Positions 49,867 to 60,403 are shown, counted from the stretch's first letter. The stretch: 64,000 nt of DNA from Ureibacillus acetophenoni (GCF_900220965.1 NZ_OBQC01000001.1:434001-498000); one strand, 5' to 3'. Program-made: numbers and translations. Notes: generated from the sequence alone by a model not told the origin.

Positions 49867-49898
49867 AAATGTATACTGGTGTTAGTACCAAGTGCTAA
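49849..49898 (+). promoter_or_regulatory. fapR promoter with FapR operator
   Basis: TTGCGT (49849-49854), 17 bp, TATACT (49872-49877). Immediately downstream is the palindrome TTAGTACCAAGTGCTAA at 49882-49898, which fits the FapR operator class, where malonyl-CoA relieves repression. It implies autoregulation of fapR-plsX-fabD-fabG. The other TATAAT, at 49903, would put the start point in the ribosome site and is rejected. Confidence 0.8.
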
Positions 49899-49924
49899 TA
49901 CATATAATAAGGTGATGGCGAAAA

Positions 49925-50518
49925 TTGAAACGTCGAACAAAAAAAGAACGTCAGCAACTCTTATTACAAACAATCGAAGAAAATCCATTTGTCACGGATG
50001 AACAACTTGCAGTGCAATTTAATGTGAGTGTCCAAACAATCCGTTTAGATCGAATGGAGTTATCCATACCTGAATTAAGAGAGCGCATTAAAGATGTAGC
50101 AGAAAAAAATTTAGAAAATGAAGTTAAGTCTTTGCCTTTAGATGAAGTAATAGGGGAAATTATTGATATTGAGCTCGATGCTAGAGCTATTTCTATTTTT
50201 GATGTAAAAGAAGAACATGTTTTTCAACGGAATGGGATTGCTCGAGGGCATCATTTATTTGCGCAGGCCAATTCATTAGCAGTGGCTGTCATTAATGACG
50301 AATTAGCGTTAACGGTAAGGGCAAATGTATTATTCTCTAAGCCAGTAAAAGCTGGGGATAGAGTAATAACAAAAGCTACCGTGCGCGGACAAAATACAGA
50401 AAAAAACCGGACGTACATCGATTTAATTTCTACAGTAAATAATAGTGTTGTATTTAAAGGTGAATTTGAGATGTATCGAACGAAAGGTAAAGGTGAAAAC
50501 GATGAAACTAGCTATTGA
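49925..50518 (+). CDS. fapR: Transcription factor FapR, fatty acid and phospholipid regulator
   Basis: Repressor of lipid synthesis genes, released by malonyl-CoA. 197 aa: DeoR-like HTH (about 20-50; [25 protein letters not shown]) linked to a hot-dog effector domain ([25 protein letters not shown]). The TTG start at 49925 follows AAGGTGATG by about 9 nt. Its operator is directly upstream. Overlaps plsX by 17 nt. Confidence 0.95.
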   Translation: MKRRTKKERQQLLLQTIEENPFVTDEQLAVQFNVSVQTIRLDRMELSIPELRERIKDVAEKNLENEVKSLPLDEVIGEIIDIELDARAISIFDVKEEHVFQRNGIARGHHLFAQANSLAVAVINDELALTVRANVLFSKPVKAGDRVITKATVRGQNTEKNRTYIDLISTVNNSVVFKGEFEMYRTKGKGENDETSY

Positions 50519-51524
50519 TGGAATGGGTGGCGATCATGCGCCCCGTTCGGTAGTTGAAGGCGTTTTACTAGCATTAGAGGAATTCCCAAATTTAGAAGTA
50601 AAACTTTATGGTCATAAAGATAAAATAGCTCAAGAATTAAAATCTCAAAATAATCGTATTGAAATTATTCATTGTGAAGAAGTTATTGAAGGTGAAGATG
50701 ATCCGGCACGAAGCATTCGCCGAAAAAAGGATTCATCTATGACTAGAATGCTAGAAGCGGTATCTGAAGGGACTGCAGATGCGTGTTTATCCGCAGGTAA
50801 CACAGGAGCATTAATGGCCGGAGGACTTTTAAAAGTAGGACGTATTGAAGGTGTAGCTAGACCAGCCCTTGCAACTACATTACCTACTATCGATGGACAA
50901 GGCTTTTTAATGTTGGATTTAGGTGCCAATGCGGATGCAAAACCTGAGCATTTGCTGCAATATGCAATTATGGGGAATATTTATGCCAAAAAAGTACGTG
51001 GTATTGAAAATCCTCGAATTGGTTTATTGAATATTGGTACTGAAGAAAAAAAAGGAAATGAACTAACAAAAGGCGTATATAGTTTACTACAAGATTCTAA
51101 TCTCAACTTTGTTGGAAATGTTGAAGCCCGTGATTTACTAGATAATGTTGCGGACGTTGTAGTAACTGACGGATTTACAGGAAATATGGTTCTTAAATCT
51201 ATTGAAGGTACTGCCGGTGCAATGATGTCTATGCTGAAAGAAGCATTTATGGCTTCAGGAAAGACAAAAATCGGTGCTTTATTAATGAAAACTGAACTGA
51301 AAAAATTAAAAGGTAAATTAGATTATTCAGAACATGGTGGGGCAGCGTTATTTGGATTACAATCTCCAGTCATTAAGGCGCATGGTTCTTCAAATGCAAG
51401 AGCGATTTACAGTGCAATTCGTCAAGCAACAATTATGGCTGAACATAGCGTTACATCCATCATTAAAACAACAATAGCAGAAAGTAATGCCGAGCAAGGG
51501 GAAAAGAAAGAGGAGAATGAATAA
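50502..51524 (+). CDS. plsX: Phosphate acyltransferase PlsX
   Basis: Makes acyl-phosphate from acyl-ACP for PlsY, the first step in phospholipid synthesis. 340 aa from ATG 50502, which follows AAAGGTG; the in-frame codon at 50445 lies in fapR and is rejected. Motifs: [74 protein letters not shown]. One-base overlap with fabD. Confidence 0.96.
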   Translation: MKLAIDGMGGDHAPRSVVEGVLLALEEFPNLEVKLYGHKDKIAQELKSQNNRIEIIHCEEVIEGEDDPARSIRRKKDSSMTRMLEAVSEGTADACLSAGNTGALMAGGLLKVGRIEGVARPALATTLPTIDGQGFLMLDLGANADAKPEHLLQYAIMGNIYAKKVRGIENPRIGLLNIGTEEKKGNELTKGVYSLLQDSNLNFVGNVEARDLLDNVADVVVTDGFTGNMVLKSIEGTAGAMMSMLKEAFMASGKTKIGALLMKTELKKLKGKLDYSEHGGAALFGLQSPVIKAHGSSNARAIYSAIRQATIMAEHSVTSIIKTTIAESNAEQGEKKEENE

Positions 51525-52465
51525 TGTCAAAAATTGCATTTATCTTTCCAGGTCAAGGTTCTCAAAAAGTTGGAATGGGACAAGAATTAGTAGAAACTTA
51601 TCCAGAAAGTAAAAAATTCTATGAAAAAGCAGATCAGGCTTTAGACTTCGAACTTTCAAAATTAATGTTAGAAGGTCCTCAGGAAGAATTAACATTAACA
51701 TATAATGCACAACCTGCATTACTTACTACTGGTGTTATGGTTGCATCAAAATTAATAGAATCTGGTATAAAACCTGATTATACAGCCGGTCATTCATTAG
51801 GTGAATACAGTGCATTTGTAACATCTGGAGCTATTAGCTTTGAAGAAGCAGTTCAAATCGTTCATAAACGTGGATTATTTATGAATGATGCTGTTCCTGC
51901 TGGCGAAGGAGCTATGGCGGCTATTCTAGGTTTAGACGCTCAAACCTTAAAAGAAGTTTGCGATAAAATTTCTGCTGAAGGCGATGTTGTACAATTAGCT
52001 AACTTAAATTGTCCAGGTCAAATTGTTATTTCGGGTACAAAAGATGGTGTGGAGAAAGCATCGGTTGCTGCGAAAGAAGCTGGCGCAAAACGAGCAATTC
52101 CTCTAGTTGTTAGTGGACCATTCCATTCAGAACTAATGCGTGAAGCTGCGGTTAAGCTTGAAAATGAAATCGAAAAAATTTCAATTAACGAACCACAAAT
52201 TCCTATCATTAGTAACGTAGGCGCTGAAATTTTACAAAGCGTCTCTGAAATTAAACAAGAAATGATCGAACAAGTTTACAGCCCTGTTTTATGGGAGCAA
52301 GATGTTCGTAAAATGTTAGAGTTAGGTGTTACAACTTTCATAGAATGTGGACCTGGAAAAGTACTTTCAGGATTAGTGAAAAAAGTAGATCGCTCTGTTA
52401 ACACATACTGTGTATATGACGAAGCTACATTAAATGAAGTAATTGAAGCTTTAAGGGGTGAATAA
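51524..52465 (+). CDS. fabD: Malonyl-CoA:ACP transacylase
   Basis: Transfers malonyl from CoA to ACP. 313 aa. FPGQGSQ N-terminal motif, nucleophile Ser91 in GHSLGEYSA, and the active-site His in [18 protein letters not shown] also fits. Together with FabG and AcpP it forms the fatty-acid synthesis block under FapR control. Confidence 0.97.
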   Translation: MSKIAFIFPGQGSQKVGMGQELVETYPESKKFYEKADQALDFELSKLMLEGPQEELTLTYNAQPALLTTGVMVASKLIESGIKPDYTAGHSLGEYSAFVTSGAISFEEAVQIVHKRGLFMNDAVPAGEGAMAAILGLDAQTLKEVCDKISAEGDVVQLANLNCPGQIVISGTKDGVEKASVAAKEAGAKRAIPLVVSGPFHSELMREAAVKLENEIEKISINEPQIPIISNVGAEILQSVSEIKQEMIEQVYSPVLWEQDVRKMLELGVTTFIECGPGKVLSGLVKKVDRSVNTYCVYDEATLNEVIEALRGE

Positions 52466-52466
52466 A

Positions 52467-53213
52467 ATGGGAAAATTAGATGGTAAAGTTGCCGTTGTAA
52501 CTGGAGCATCTCGCGGTATTGGGCGTTCCATTGCGCTATATCTTGCAAAAGAAGGTGCTAAAGTTGTTGTTAACTATAGTGGTAGTGAGCAAAAAGCATT
52601 ACAAGTAGTTGACGAAATTAATAGTATGGGTACAAATGCTATTGCAGTCCAAGCAAATGTTGCTGATGTTGATTCAGTTACTCAGTTAATGGATACAGCA
52701 ATTAAAGAGTTTGGGTCAATTGATATTCTAGTGAACAATGCTGGAATTACAAGAGATAATCTTCTCATGCGTATGAAAGAAGACGAATGGGATGATGTCA
52801 TTAATACAAACTTGAAAGGTGTCTTCCTATGTACTAAAGCAGTTACTCGCCAAATGATGAAACAACGTTCAGGACGTATCATTAACATTTCATCGATCGT
52901 TGGTGTAATGGGTAATGCTGGACAAGCTAACTATGTGGCGGCAAAAGCAGGTGTTATTGGTTTAACAAAAACAACAGCCCGCGAACTTGCTTCACGTAAT
53001 ATTTTAGTAAATGCGATTGCACCTGGTTTTATTACGACAGAAATGACAGGTGCATTATCCGAAGATATGAAAAACGCAATGCTATCTCAAATTCCATTAG
53101 CAAAACTTGGTCAACCTGAAGATATTGCTAAAGCGGTAGTTTTCTTAGCTTCTGATGATTCTAGTTATATGACTGGACAAACATTACATATCGATGGTGG
53201 TATGTACATGTAA
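52467..53213 (+). CDS. fabG: 3-oxoacyl-ACP reductase
   Basis: NADPH-dependent reductase of the elongation cycle. 248 aa SDR fold: nucleotide motif TGASRGIG (12-19), NNAG, catalytic Ser143, Tyr156 and Lys160 (ISSIVG, YVAAK). ATG 52467 follows AAGGGGTG; the in-frame GTG at 52458 lies in that RBS. Next gene acpP is 121 bp away with its own promoter. Confidence 0.97.
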   Translation: MGKLDGKVAVVTGASRGIGRSIALYLAKEGAKVVVNYSGSEQKALQVVDEINSMGTNAIAVQANVADVDSVTQLMDTAIKEFGSIDILVNNAGITRDNLLMRMKEDEWDDVINTNLKGVFLCTKAVTRQMMKQRSGRIINISSIVGVMGNAGQANYVAAKAGVIGLTKTTARELASRNILVNAIAPGFITTEMTGALSEDMKNAMLSQIPLAKLGQPEDIAKAVVFLASDDSSYMTGQTLHIDGGMYM

Positions 53214-53285
53214 TTATCATGTATTGCAAAATTGTTATTTAATTGTTAAATTTGAGAATTTTTATAGAAATTTCATAAATTTCTA

Positions 53286-53313
53286 TTGATTGAAGTTTAA
53301 CATAATGTATACT
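53286..53313 (+). promoter_or_regulatory. Sigma-A promoter of acpP
   Basis: TTGATT (53286-53291), 16 bp, TATACT (53308-53313), 22 bp before the acpP start. Confidence 0.6.
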
Positions 53314-53334
53314 ATTTGAGGGGAGGTGACTGAC

Positions 53335-53571
53335 TTGACTACAGTATTAGAACGTGTAACAAAAGTAGTCGTTGACCGTTTAGGTGTTGACGAGAGTGAA
53401 GTGAAAGTAGAAGCTTCTTTCCGTGAAGATTTAGGTGCTGATTCACTTGATGTTGTTGAATTAGTAATGGAACTTGAAGATGAATTTGATATGGAAATTT
53501 CAGACGAAGATGCTGAAAAAATCGCAACTGTTGGCGATGCTATCAAATATATTGAAGGTAAACTAAATTAA
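53335..53571 (+). CDS. acpP: Acyl carrier protein
   Basis: Carries growing acyl chains on a phosphopantetheine arm. 78 aa from TTG 53335, nine nt after GGGGAGGTGA; the GTG at 53326 overlaps that site. The phosphopantetheine Ser37 is in [10 protein letters not shown]; the acidic helix [19 protein letters not shown] is typical. Near-identical to Bacillus AcpA. Followed by several hairpins. Confidence 0.96.
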   Translation: MTTVLERVTKVVVDRLGVDESEVKVEASFREDLGADSLDVVELVMELEDEFDMEISDEDAEKIATVGDAIKYIEGKLN

Positions 53572-53577
53572 CAGCTT

Positions 53578-53618
53578 GAGGCACGATTCACTCTAGTGAT
53601 ATTCGTGCCTCTTTTCAA
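53578..53618 (+). terminator. Terminator of acpP
   Basis: GAGGCACGA pairs with TCGTGCCTC with an inner TCACT/AGTGA pairing, followed by TTTT. It starts seven bases after the stop. Confidence 0.85.
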
Positions 53619-53679
53619 TCTTTACCTTTATTGACGGATAGGAAAGTATAGATTTTTTTGGTAATCCGTATAAGAAAAG

Positions 53680-53782
53680 ACATCTTTTCGACCTATTTTG
53701 GGTCGAAATGTGTTTTTCTATTTGAATTAGTTAATATTTACTTAAAAAGTAGTTGTGATATAAAAATATCACAACTACTTTA
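53680..53782 (+). terminator. Two further stem-loops between acpP and rnc
   Basis: First: TTTCGACC/GGTCGAAA near 53685-53710 with TGTGTTTTTC after it. Second: AAAGTAGTTGTGATAT (53746-53761) pairing perfectly with ATATCACAACTACTTT (53766-53781), a 16-bp stem with a 4-nt A loop. The second is symmetrical and could act in both directions, though no minus-strand gene is near. Confidence 0.7.
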
Positions 53783-53859
53783 GCCATTGATAGGGTACAA
53801 TGTATATAATAATGCAAATTAAAAATTAGATAGAAATTATTAGGAAGGCAGAAGAGCTC

Positions 53860-54621
53860 ATGACAATAAGAAAAAAAGGACAACAACAAAGATTCGGGGT
53901 TTTGCCAGAAAAAGTACAAGCCCAATTTGAAATATTAGAGCATGAACTTAATATTTCTTTCAAAAACAAAAGCTTACTTTACCAAGCATTTACCCATTCA
54001 TCTTATGTGAATGAGCATCGACGAAAATTATACACAGATAATGAACGATTAGAATTTTTAGGTGATGCTGTACTTGAATTATCAGTGTCAAAGTATTTAT
54101 TTGAACGTTATCCACATATGAGTGAAGGCGAACTAACTAAACTTCGTGCTTCAATCGTTTGTGAGCCTTCACTTGTCATCTTTGCTAACGAATTAAACTT
54201 CGGGAAATTTGTATTACTTGGAAAAGGTGAAGAATTAACGGGTGGTAGAGAACGTCCAGCATTACTTGCTGACTGTTTTGAATCGTTTATTGGTGCTATG
54301 TATTTAGATCAAGGTTTAGATGCTGTTGTAGAATTTCTACAACGCGTAGTCTATCCAAAAGTGGAAGTCGGTGCTTTTTCTCATGTGATGGATTTCAAGA
54401 GTCAATTACAAGAATTAGTTCAACAAAATAATAACGGCATATTACATTACGAAATTATCGATGAAAAAGGTCCAGCGCATAACCGTGTATTCGTTTCTAG
54501 AGTACTTCTAAACGATAAGGAACTAGGTATTGGTCGTGGTAAATCGAAGAAAGAGGCTGAACAACAAGCTGCACAAAATGCGATGGTAGCGTTAAATCAG
54601 TCATTGCATAAGGAGGATTAG
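53860..54621 (+). CDS. rnc: Ribonuclease III
   Basis: Double-strand RNA endonuclease for rRNA maturation, small cytoplasmic RNA processing and toxin RNA decay. 253 aa. Signature [14 protein letters not shown] with catalytic Glu65 and Asp69; dsRNA-binding domain from about 180 ([31 protein letters not shown]). ATG follows AGGAAGG. Its stop lies one base before smc, the standard rnc-smc-ftsY order. Confidence 0.96.
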   Translation: MTIRKKGQQQRFGVLPEKVQAQFEILEHELNISFKNKSLLYQAFTHSSYVNEHRRKLYTDNERLEFLGDAVLELSVSKYLFERYPHMSEGELTKLRASIVCEPSLVIFANELNFGKFVLLGKGEELTGGRERPALLADCFESFIGAMYLDQGLDAVVEFLQRVVYPKVEVGAFSHVMDFKSQLQELVQQNNNGILHYEIIDEKGPAHNRVFVSRVLLNDKELGIGRGKSKKEAEQQAAQNAMVALNQSLHKED

Positions 54622-54622
54622 G

Positions 54623-57600
54623 ATGTACCTTAAACGACTTGAAGTGGTTGGCTTTAAATCGTTTGCAGATCGTATAGGGATTGATTTTGTTCCTGGTGTT
54701 ACAGCAGTTGTTGGGCCAAACGGTAGTGGAAAAAGTAACGTAACTGATGCAATTCGATGGGTTCTAGGTGAACAATCCGCCAAATCATTACGTGGAGCAA
54801 AAATGGAAGATGTCATTTTTGCAGGGAGTGCTTCAAGAAAAGCATTAAATTTCGCTGAAGTTACGTTAATTCTTAACAATGAAGACGAACAAGTAGCAAG
54901 TGACTATACAGAAATAAGTGTGACGAGACGTGTGTATCGTTCTGGTGATAGTGAATATTTATTAAACAATCAGTCATGTCGCCTGAAGGATATTACTGAC
55001 TTATTTATGGACTCTGGATTAGGAAAAGAAGCGTTTTCTATCATTTCACAAGGTCGTGTTGATGAGATTTTAAATTCCAAACCAGATGATCGAAGAACGA
55101 TTTTTGAAGAAGCAGCTGGTGTATTAAAATACAAACTTCGTAAGAAAAAAGCGGAGCATAAGCTTGAAGAAACCGATGAAAATTTAAATCGTGTATTAGA
55201 TATTTTACATGAATTAGATAGCCGACTTGAACCATTGCAAATGCAAGCATCGGCAGCAAAAGACTATGTTCAAATGACAGAGGAACTTAAAGAATTTGAC
55301 ATTTCTTTAATGGTGCATGATTTAACGAATTTCCTTGATGATTTAACGAAAATAATAGGTGACTATGAAAAGTTAGAAATTGAGGAGCAAAAGTACTCAT
55401 ATAAAATTGCAGATGTAGAATCTAAAGCAAATGACGTACGAGAGAAGTTAAGAAAGATCGATCATACTTTAGATATTTCTCAGGAACAGTTAGTTGAAGC
55501 AAGTACAGAAGTTGAACGTTGGGAAGGGCGTAAAGCATTGATGCAAGAAAAACGCATGAATGCCCAAAAGCAACTCGAGCAATTACAACAATCGTTAAAT
55601 CAACTAATTGAAGAAGAAGAGGAACTAGCTCATAGTGAATCAGAGAAAAAATTGCAATTTGAGCAAAAGCAAAAGGAAGTACAACAGTTAAAATCTGAAA
55701 TTAAGCAGATTGACCAATCGTTAAATAGCTCTGTCGTTGAAATTGAAGAGCAAATTGAACAGTCAAAAAACAAATATATTGACTTGTTGAACGAAGAAGC
55801 AACGGTTAAAAATGAACTGAAACATATTGAACAACAATTAACTCAACATGAAGCAACGGCAGAACGCATGTCAGACCGCTCTGTTGAAATGGTGAAAAGA
55901 CTAGAATCGATTAGACAACAAAAGCAAGAACTATTACAAAAACATCAGTCGGTCGAACAACAATTATTAAAAACTACTCAAGAAATTGAAATGTTACAAA
56001 TTCAATTAAATAAAACTTCTTCTTCCTTTGAAGAAAAGCAGAAAATGCTATACCAAGCATACCAACATCAACAACAGTTAAAGGCTCGAAAAGAAACATT
56101 AGCAGAATTAGAGTCCGATTTCTCTGGATTTTTCCAAGGTGTTAAAGACGTGTTATTAGCACGTGACCGTGGTGAATTATCAGGAATTGAAGGTGCTGTT
56201 GCTGAGCTCGTTAAAGTAGACAGTAAATATTCTAAAGCAATCGAAACTGCTTTAGGTGGAGCATCCCAACATATTGTTACAACAACTGAGCAAGATGCTC
56301 AAAAAGCTATCGGTTGGTTAAAGGTGAAAAGAGCTGGTAGAGCAACATTTTTACCTAAAACAGTAATAAGATCTCGCCGTCTTTCACCTGATCAGATTTC
56401 ATCGGCAATTAATCACCCTGCGTTTATTAACTTAGCTTATAATATTGTAAACTTTGACGAATCTAATCGTACAATTGTTGAAAATCTACTAGGGAATGTA
56501 CTAGTTGCAACAACACTTGAAGGCGCAAGTCAAATAGCTAGATTATGTGGCTTTAGATACCGTGTTGTTACACTTGATGGTGATATCGTAAATGCTGGTG
56601 GTTCGTTAACTGGTGGTGTCTCGAAGCAACAATCTTCATTGTTTACTAGAAAAGCAGAACTAGATACTTTAACGAATCAATTAGCGCAAATGGATGCGTC
56701 AATTTTAAATGCTGAAAAAGCCGTTTCACATGAAAAAGAAACGGTTAGTAGTTTGCGTGAAAAAATTGAAGTGTCGAAGCTCCAAGGTGAAGAAATTCGT
56801 AAAAGAGATATTGAACTTAGAGCGAAACTTCATGAAATAGAAATAGAGGAGAAAAGTTTAAATGCTACTGTTTCCGTAGCAACATCAGAGCAATCCTCAG
56901 TAACAACAATTAAGCAATCGTTAACAAAGCAACGAGAAGAAGCGAATCGACGTTTAGAAGAATTAAAAATCGAACTTGAGAATATAAACAACACAGTTGA
57001 ACAGTTAACTGAAATGAAGCTACTCGGAGAAAATAAAAGAGATGAGTTAAGAGAACAATCAGCCGAAAAACGGTCTCTTTTAGCGGTAGCTGGTGAGCAA
57101 TTAACTCAAGTTCAAGTTGCTACAGCAGATATTGCATTAAAACGATCTAAGACGAAGCAACAAATTGAATCAGTTACACAAGAAATTAACTGGATTCAAA
57201 ATGGAGAATCTGATGGACCAACTGTCGAAGAAATTGATGAAAAAGTTAAAAATTGGTCTTTACAAAGAGATCAATTAACCGAAACAATTCAACAAAATCG
57301 TCAGCAACGTTCTGAGTACCAGTCCAATTTATCTGACCTCGAGGAACAATTAAAAGAGCTCGGACGGATTCATAAAGGTTACATGGAATCTCTACGAACA
57401 ATGGACCTGAAAAAAAGTAAGGTAGAATTTGAAATTAATCGTATTCATTCTCAACTTGACGAACAATATGAATTAGACTACGAATTTGCTAAAGAAACAG
57501 CAAATGCAATAGAAGATGTTGAAGGTGTTCGACGTAAAGTAAAATTGTTAAAACAATCGATTGAAGAGCTTGGGCCGGTTAATTTAACAGCAATCGAAGA

Positions 57601-58195
57601 ATATGATCGTGTTTTAGAGCGACATACATTTTTAACTGAACAACGTAACGATTTAATTGAAGCTCAAGATACTTTACATGAGGCAATTAAAGAAATGGAT
57701 GAGGAAATGTCAACACGTTTCAGTGAGTCTTTTTCAATGATTCGTAGTCAATTCCAACTCGTATTCAGAGAATTGTTTGGTGGCGGTCAAGCGGATTTAG
57801 TTTTATTAGAACCAGACAATTTACTAGAAACAGGTATCGAAATTGTGGCACAGCCTCCAGGGAAAAAATTACAAAGTTTAAGTTTGTTATCTGGTGGAGA
57901 AAGGGCATTGACTGCAATTGCACTGTTGTTTGCAATTCTTAATACCCGTCCAGTTCCATTTGTTATTTTAGACGAAGTTGAAGCAGCACTAGACGAAGCG
58001 AATGTTGATCGCTATAGTGCTTATTTAAAGAAATTAAGCAGCGAAACGCAGTTTATCGTCATAACACATCGTAAAGGTACTATGGAAGGTGCTGACGTCT
58101 TATATGGTATTACGATGCAAGAATCAGGAGTATCGAAACTTGTATCTGTAAAACTTGAAAAAGAGGCCGTACTCGTGGGGCAAAGGAGCGAATAA
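54623..58195 (+). CDS. smc: Chromosome segregation ATPase SMC
   Basis: Core of the SMC-ScpAB condensin. 1190 aa. Walker A GPNGSGKS (31-38); coiled coil about 165-500; hinge about 510-680 (GFFQGVKDVL, TLDGDIVNAGGSLTGG); return coiled coil; C-terminal signature LSGGERALTAIAL and Walker B PFVILDEVEAALDEAN. AAGGAGGATTAGG precedes the ATG. Close to the 1186 aa of B. subtilis. Confidence 0.97.
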   Translation: MYLKRLEVVGFKSFADRIGIDFVPGVTAVVGPNGSGKSNVTDAIRWVLGEQSAKSLRGAKMEDVIFAGSASRKALNFAEVTLILNNEDEQVASDYTEISVTRRVYRSGDSEYLLNNQSCRLKDITDLFMDSGLGKEAFSIISQGRVDEILNSKPDDRRTIFEEAAGVLKYKLRKKKAEHKLEETDENLNRVLDILHELDSRLEPLQMQASAAKDYVQMTEELKEFDISLMVHDLTNFLDDLTKIIGDYEKLEIEEQKYSYKIADVESKANDVREKLRKIDHTLDISQEQLVEASTEVERWEGRKALMQEKRMNAQKQLEQLQQSLNQLIEEEEELAHSESEKKLQFEQKQKEVQQLKSEIKQIDQSLNSSVVEIEEQIEQSKNKYIDLLNEEATVKNELKHIEQQLTQHEATAERMSDRSVEMVKRLESIRQQKQELLQKHQSVEQQLLKTTQEIEMLQIQLNKTSSSFEEKQKMLYQAYQHQQQLKARKETLAELESDFSGFFQGVKDVLLARDRGELSGIEGAVAELVKVDSKYSKAIETALGGASQHIVTTTEQDAQKAIGWLKVKRAGRATFLPKTVIRSRRLSPDQISSAINHPAFINLAYNIVNFDESNRTIVENLLGNVLVATTLEGASQIARLCGFRYRVVTLDGDIVNAGGSLTGGVSKQQSSLFTRKAELDTLTNQLAQMDASILNAEKAVSHEKETVSSLREKIEVSKLQGEEIRKRDIELRAKLHEIEIEEKSLNATVSVATSEQSSVTTIKQSLTKQREEANRRLEELKIELENINNTVEQLTEMKLLGENKRDELREQSAEKRSLLAVAGEQLTQVQVATADIALKRSKTKQQIESVTQEINWIQNGESDGPTVEEIDEKVKNWSLQRDQLTETIQQNRQQRSEYQSNLSDLEEQLKELGRIHKGYMESLRTMDLKKSKVEFEINRIHSQLDEQYELDYEFAKETANAIEDVEGVRRKVKLLKQSIEELGPVNLTAIEEYDRVLERHTFLTEQRNDLIEAQDTLHEAIKEMDEEMSTRFSESFSMIRSQFQLVFRELFGGGQADLVLLEPDNLLETGIEIVAQPPGKKLQSLSLLSGGERALTAIALLFAILNTRPVPFVILDEVEAALDEANVDRYSAYLKKLSSETQFIVITHRKGTMEGADVLYGITMQESGVSKLVSVKLEKEAVLVGQRSE

Positions 58196-58197
58196 AA

Positions 58198-59421
58198 ATG
58201 AGTTTTTTTAAACGTTTGAAAGAGAAATTGTTAGGTAGTGAAGAGGTTCAAAAAGAACAACAAGAGGAATTAAACGAAAGTCCACTGGTTGAAGAAGAAA
58301 CAACTGATCAAACTACAGAAGAGCAGGTTTCCGAAGAACAAGTTGAAACGACAGAAGTTGTAGTTGAACAGCAAAATGAAACAGTGGAAACAGAACCTGT
58401 TGTTGAAAATGAAATCGTTGAAGTTCAAGAAGAGGTTAAACAAGAAAAGAAACCTTCTGCTTGGTCTATTACACAAAAGTTTAAAGCGGGCTTAGCAAAA
58501 ACACGTGATACATTTACTTCTAAAGTAAATGACCTTGTTGCGCGATATCGTAAAGTCGATGAAGATTTCTTCGAAGAATTAGAAGAGCTTTTACTTCAAG
58601 CGGACGTAGGCTTTGAAACAGTAATGGAATTAATGGACAAGCTTCGTTTTGAAGTTCAACGTAAAAATATTAAAGATACAGAAGGTATTCAAGCAATCAT
58701 TTCTGAAAAATTAGTTGAAATTTACGAAGCTGGCGAGGAGAATATTACTACGTTAAACATGCAGCCAAAAGGTGAGCTAACGGTTATTTTATTCGTCGGC
58801 GTAAACGGAGTAGGGAAAACAACAACAATTGGAAAACTTGCTCATCGTTTAAAATCACAAGGGAAATCTGTTGTATTAGCCGCTGGAGATACATTCCGTG
58901 CGGGTGCTATTGATCAGTTACAAGTTTGGGGAGATCGCGTTGGTTGTGAAGTAGTAAAACAATCAGAAGGTTCAGACCCAGCAGCAGTTATTTATGATGC
59001 AATTGGCGCAGCGAAAAAACGTGGTGCAGATGTGTTAATTTGTGACACGGCAGGTCGTCTTCAAAACAAAGTAAACTTAATGAAAGAGCTTGAAAAAGTT
59101 CATCGTGTAATTTCTCGTGAGATCCCAAATGCACCTCATGAAGTATTACTTGCTTTAGATGCAACAACTGGACAAAATGCTCTTATTCAAGCACAGACGT
59201 TTAAAGAAGCAACAAATGTAACAGGTATTGTTTTAACAAAGTTAGATGGAACTGCCAAAGGTGGTATTGTATTAGCTATTCGCAATAAACTACATATCCC
59301 TGTGAAGTTTGTTGGTTTAGGTGAGAAAATGGATGACTTACAACCATTTGATGCAGAACGCTATGTGTATGGTTTATTTGCTGAAGGCTTAGAAAAAGAA
59401 TTAGAGAAGATAGAAGATTAA
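58198..59421 (+). CDS. ftsY: Signal recognition particle receptor FtsY
   Basis: SRP receptor GTPase that docks Ffh-ribosome complexes at the membrane. 407 aa. The N-terminal 90 residues after a basic start (MSFFKRLKEKLLG) are an acidic Glu/Val/Thr/Gln-rich A domain longer than in B. subtilis (329 aa total). The NG domain follows: G1 GVNGVGKT (201-208), DTAGRLQNK, TKLDGTAKGG, GLGEKMDDLQPF. Two nt after smc. A terminator follows, then the 102-bp array. Confidence 0.96.
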   Translation: MSFFKRLKEKLLGSEEVQKEQQEELNESPLVEEETTDQTTEEQVSEEQVETTEVVVEQQNETVETEPVVENEIVEVQEEVKQEKKPSAWSITQKFKAGLAKTRDTFTSKVNDLVARYRKVDEDFFEELEELLLQADVGFETVMELMDKLRFEVQRKNIKDTEGIQAIISEKLVEIYEAGEENITTLNMQPKGELTVILFVGVNGVGKTTTIGKLAHRLKSQGKSVVLAAGDTFRAGAIDQLQVWGDRVGCEVVKQSEGSDPAAVIYDAIGAAKKRGADVLICDTAGRLQNKVNLMKELEKVHRVISREIPNAPHEVLLALDATTGQNALIQAQTFKEATNVTGIVLTKLDGTAKGGIVLAIRNKLHIPVKFVGLGEKMDDLQPFDAERYVYGLFAEGLEKELEKIED

Positions 59422-59429
59422 TGAATGAA

Positions 59430-59465
59430 GGTGCTCATAGTCATAGGCTATGAGCGCTTTTTTAA
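59430..59465 (+). terminator. Terminator of rnc-smc-ftsY
   Basis: GCTCATAG pairs with CTATGAGC, followed by a T-run (GCTTTTTTAAG), nine bases past the ftsY stop. Confidence 0.87.
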
Positions 59466-59501
59466 GTGATGGGGTAGAGATGGGTAAACTCCCTAGGGAA
59501 T

Positions 59502-60270
59502 TTCGCAAATAACCCTGGTGAAATCGCAAATAAGTTTGATGAAATCGCAAATAAATCAGCTAAATTCGCAAGTAAACCGGGAATCGCAAATAGCACACGT
59601 AATATCGCAAGTAACTCCGTGAAACTCGCAAATAAGTTTGATGAATTCGCAAATAAATCAGCTAAATTCGCAAGTAAACCCAGAATCGCAAATAACATAC
59701 GTAATATCGCAAGTAACTCCGTGAAACTCGCAAATAAGTTTGATGAATTCGCAAATAAATCAGCTAAATTCGCAAGTAAACCCAGAATCGCAAATGGCAC
59801 ACGTAATATCGCAAGTAACTCCGCGAAACTCGCAAATAAGTTTGATGAATTCGCAAATAAATCAGCTAAATTCGCAAGTAAACCCAGAATCGCAAATAAC
59901 ATACGTAATATCGCAAGTAACACCGCGAAACTCGCAAATAAGTTTGATGAATTCGCAAATAAATCGGCTAAATTCGCAAGTAAACCGGGAATCGCAAATG
60001 GCACACGTAATATCGCAAGTAACTCCGCGAAACTCGCAAATAAGTTTGATGAATTCGCAAATAAATCACCTAAATTCGCAAGTAAATCGGGAATCGCAAA
60101 TGGCACACGTAATATCGCAAGTAACTCCGCGAAACTCGCAAATAAGTTTGATGAATTCGCAAAAAAATCAGCTAAATTCGCAAGTAAACCGGGAATCGCA
60201 ATTAACATGCGTAATATCGCAAGTAACTCCGCGAAAACCGCAAATAAGTTTGAGAAATTCCAAATAACCC
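59502..60270. repeat. Higher-order tandem array, 102-bp unit built of five TCGCAA sub-units
   Basis: The anchor AAGTTTGATGA recurs at 59532, 59634, 59736, 59838, 59940, 60042 and 60144, with a final variant at 60246: exactly 102 bp each time. Within a unit the motif TCGCAARTAA recurs at spacings 21, 21, 18, 21 and 21 bp. Units differ only by substitutions, never by indels. Open frames run through it on both strands because all spacings are multiples of 3; none has a credible ribosome site. It fills most of the 982-bp gap between ftsY and ylxM. Confidence 0.95.
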
Positions 60271-60340
60271 ATCAAAACTCACATGCCCAATAACACCATT
60301 CCAAACAAACCTCAATATCATGTTATTCAAGGAAATTACC

Positions 60341-60370
60341 TTGACAGCCATCAACATAAAAAGTTATGAT
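60341..60370 (+). promoter_or_regulatory. Sigma-A promoter of ylxM-ffh
   Basis: TTGACA (60341-60346), 18 bp, TATGAT (60365-60370), 33 bp before the ylxM ATG. Confidence 0.7.
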
Positions 60371-60403
60371 ACAATTGACAAACTATGATTGGAGAGATAT
60401 TGA

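Noticed and set aside
59462-60293. Long repetitive open frames on both strands (248, 224 and 175 aa)
   Set aside because: They are alternative readings of one 102-bp repeat; the minus frame even runs into the ftsY terminator. No ribosome sites. The indel-free multiple-of-three period is noted as a finding instead.
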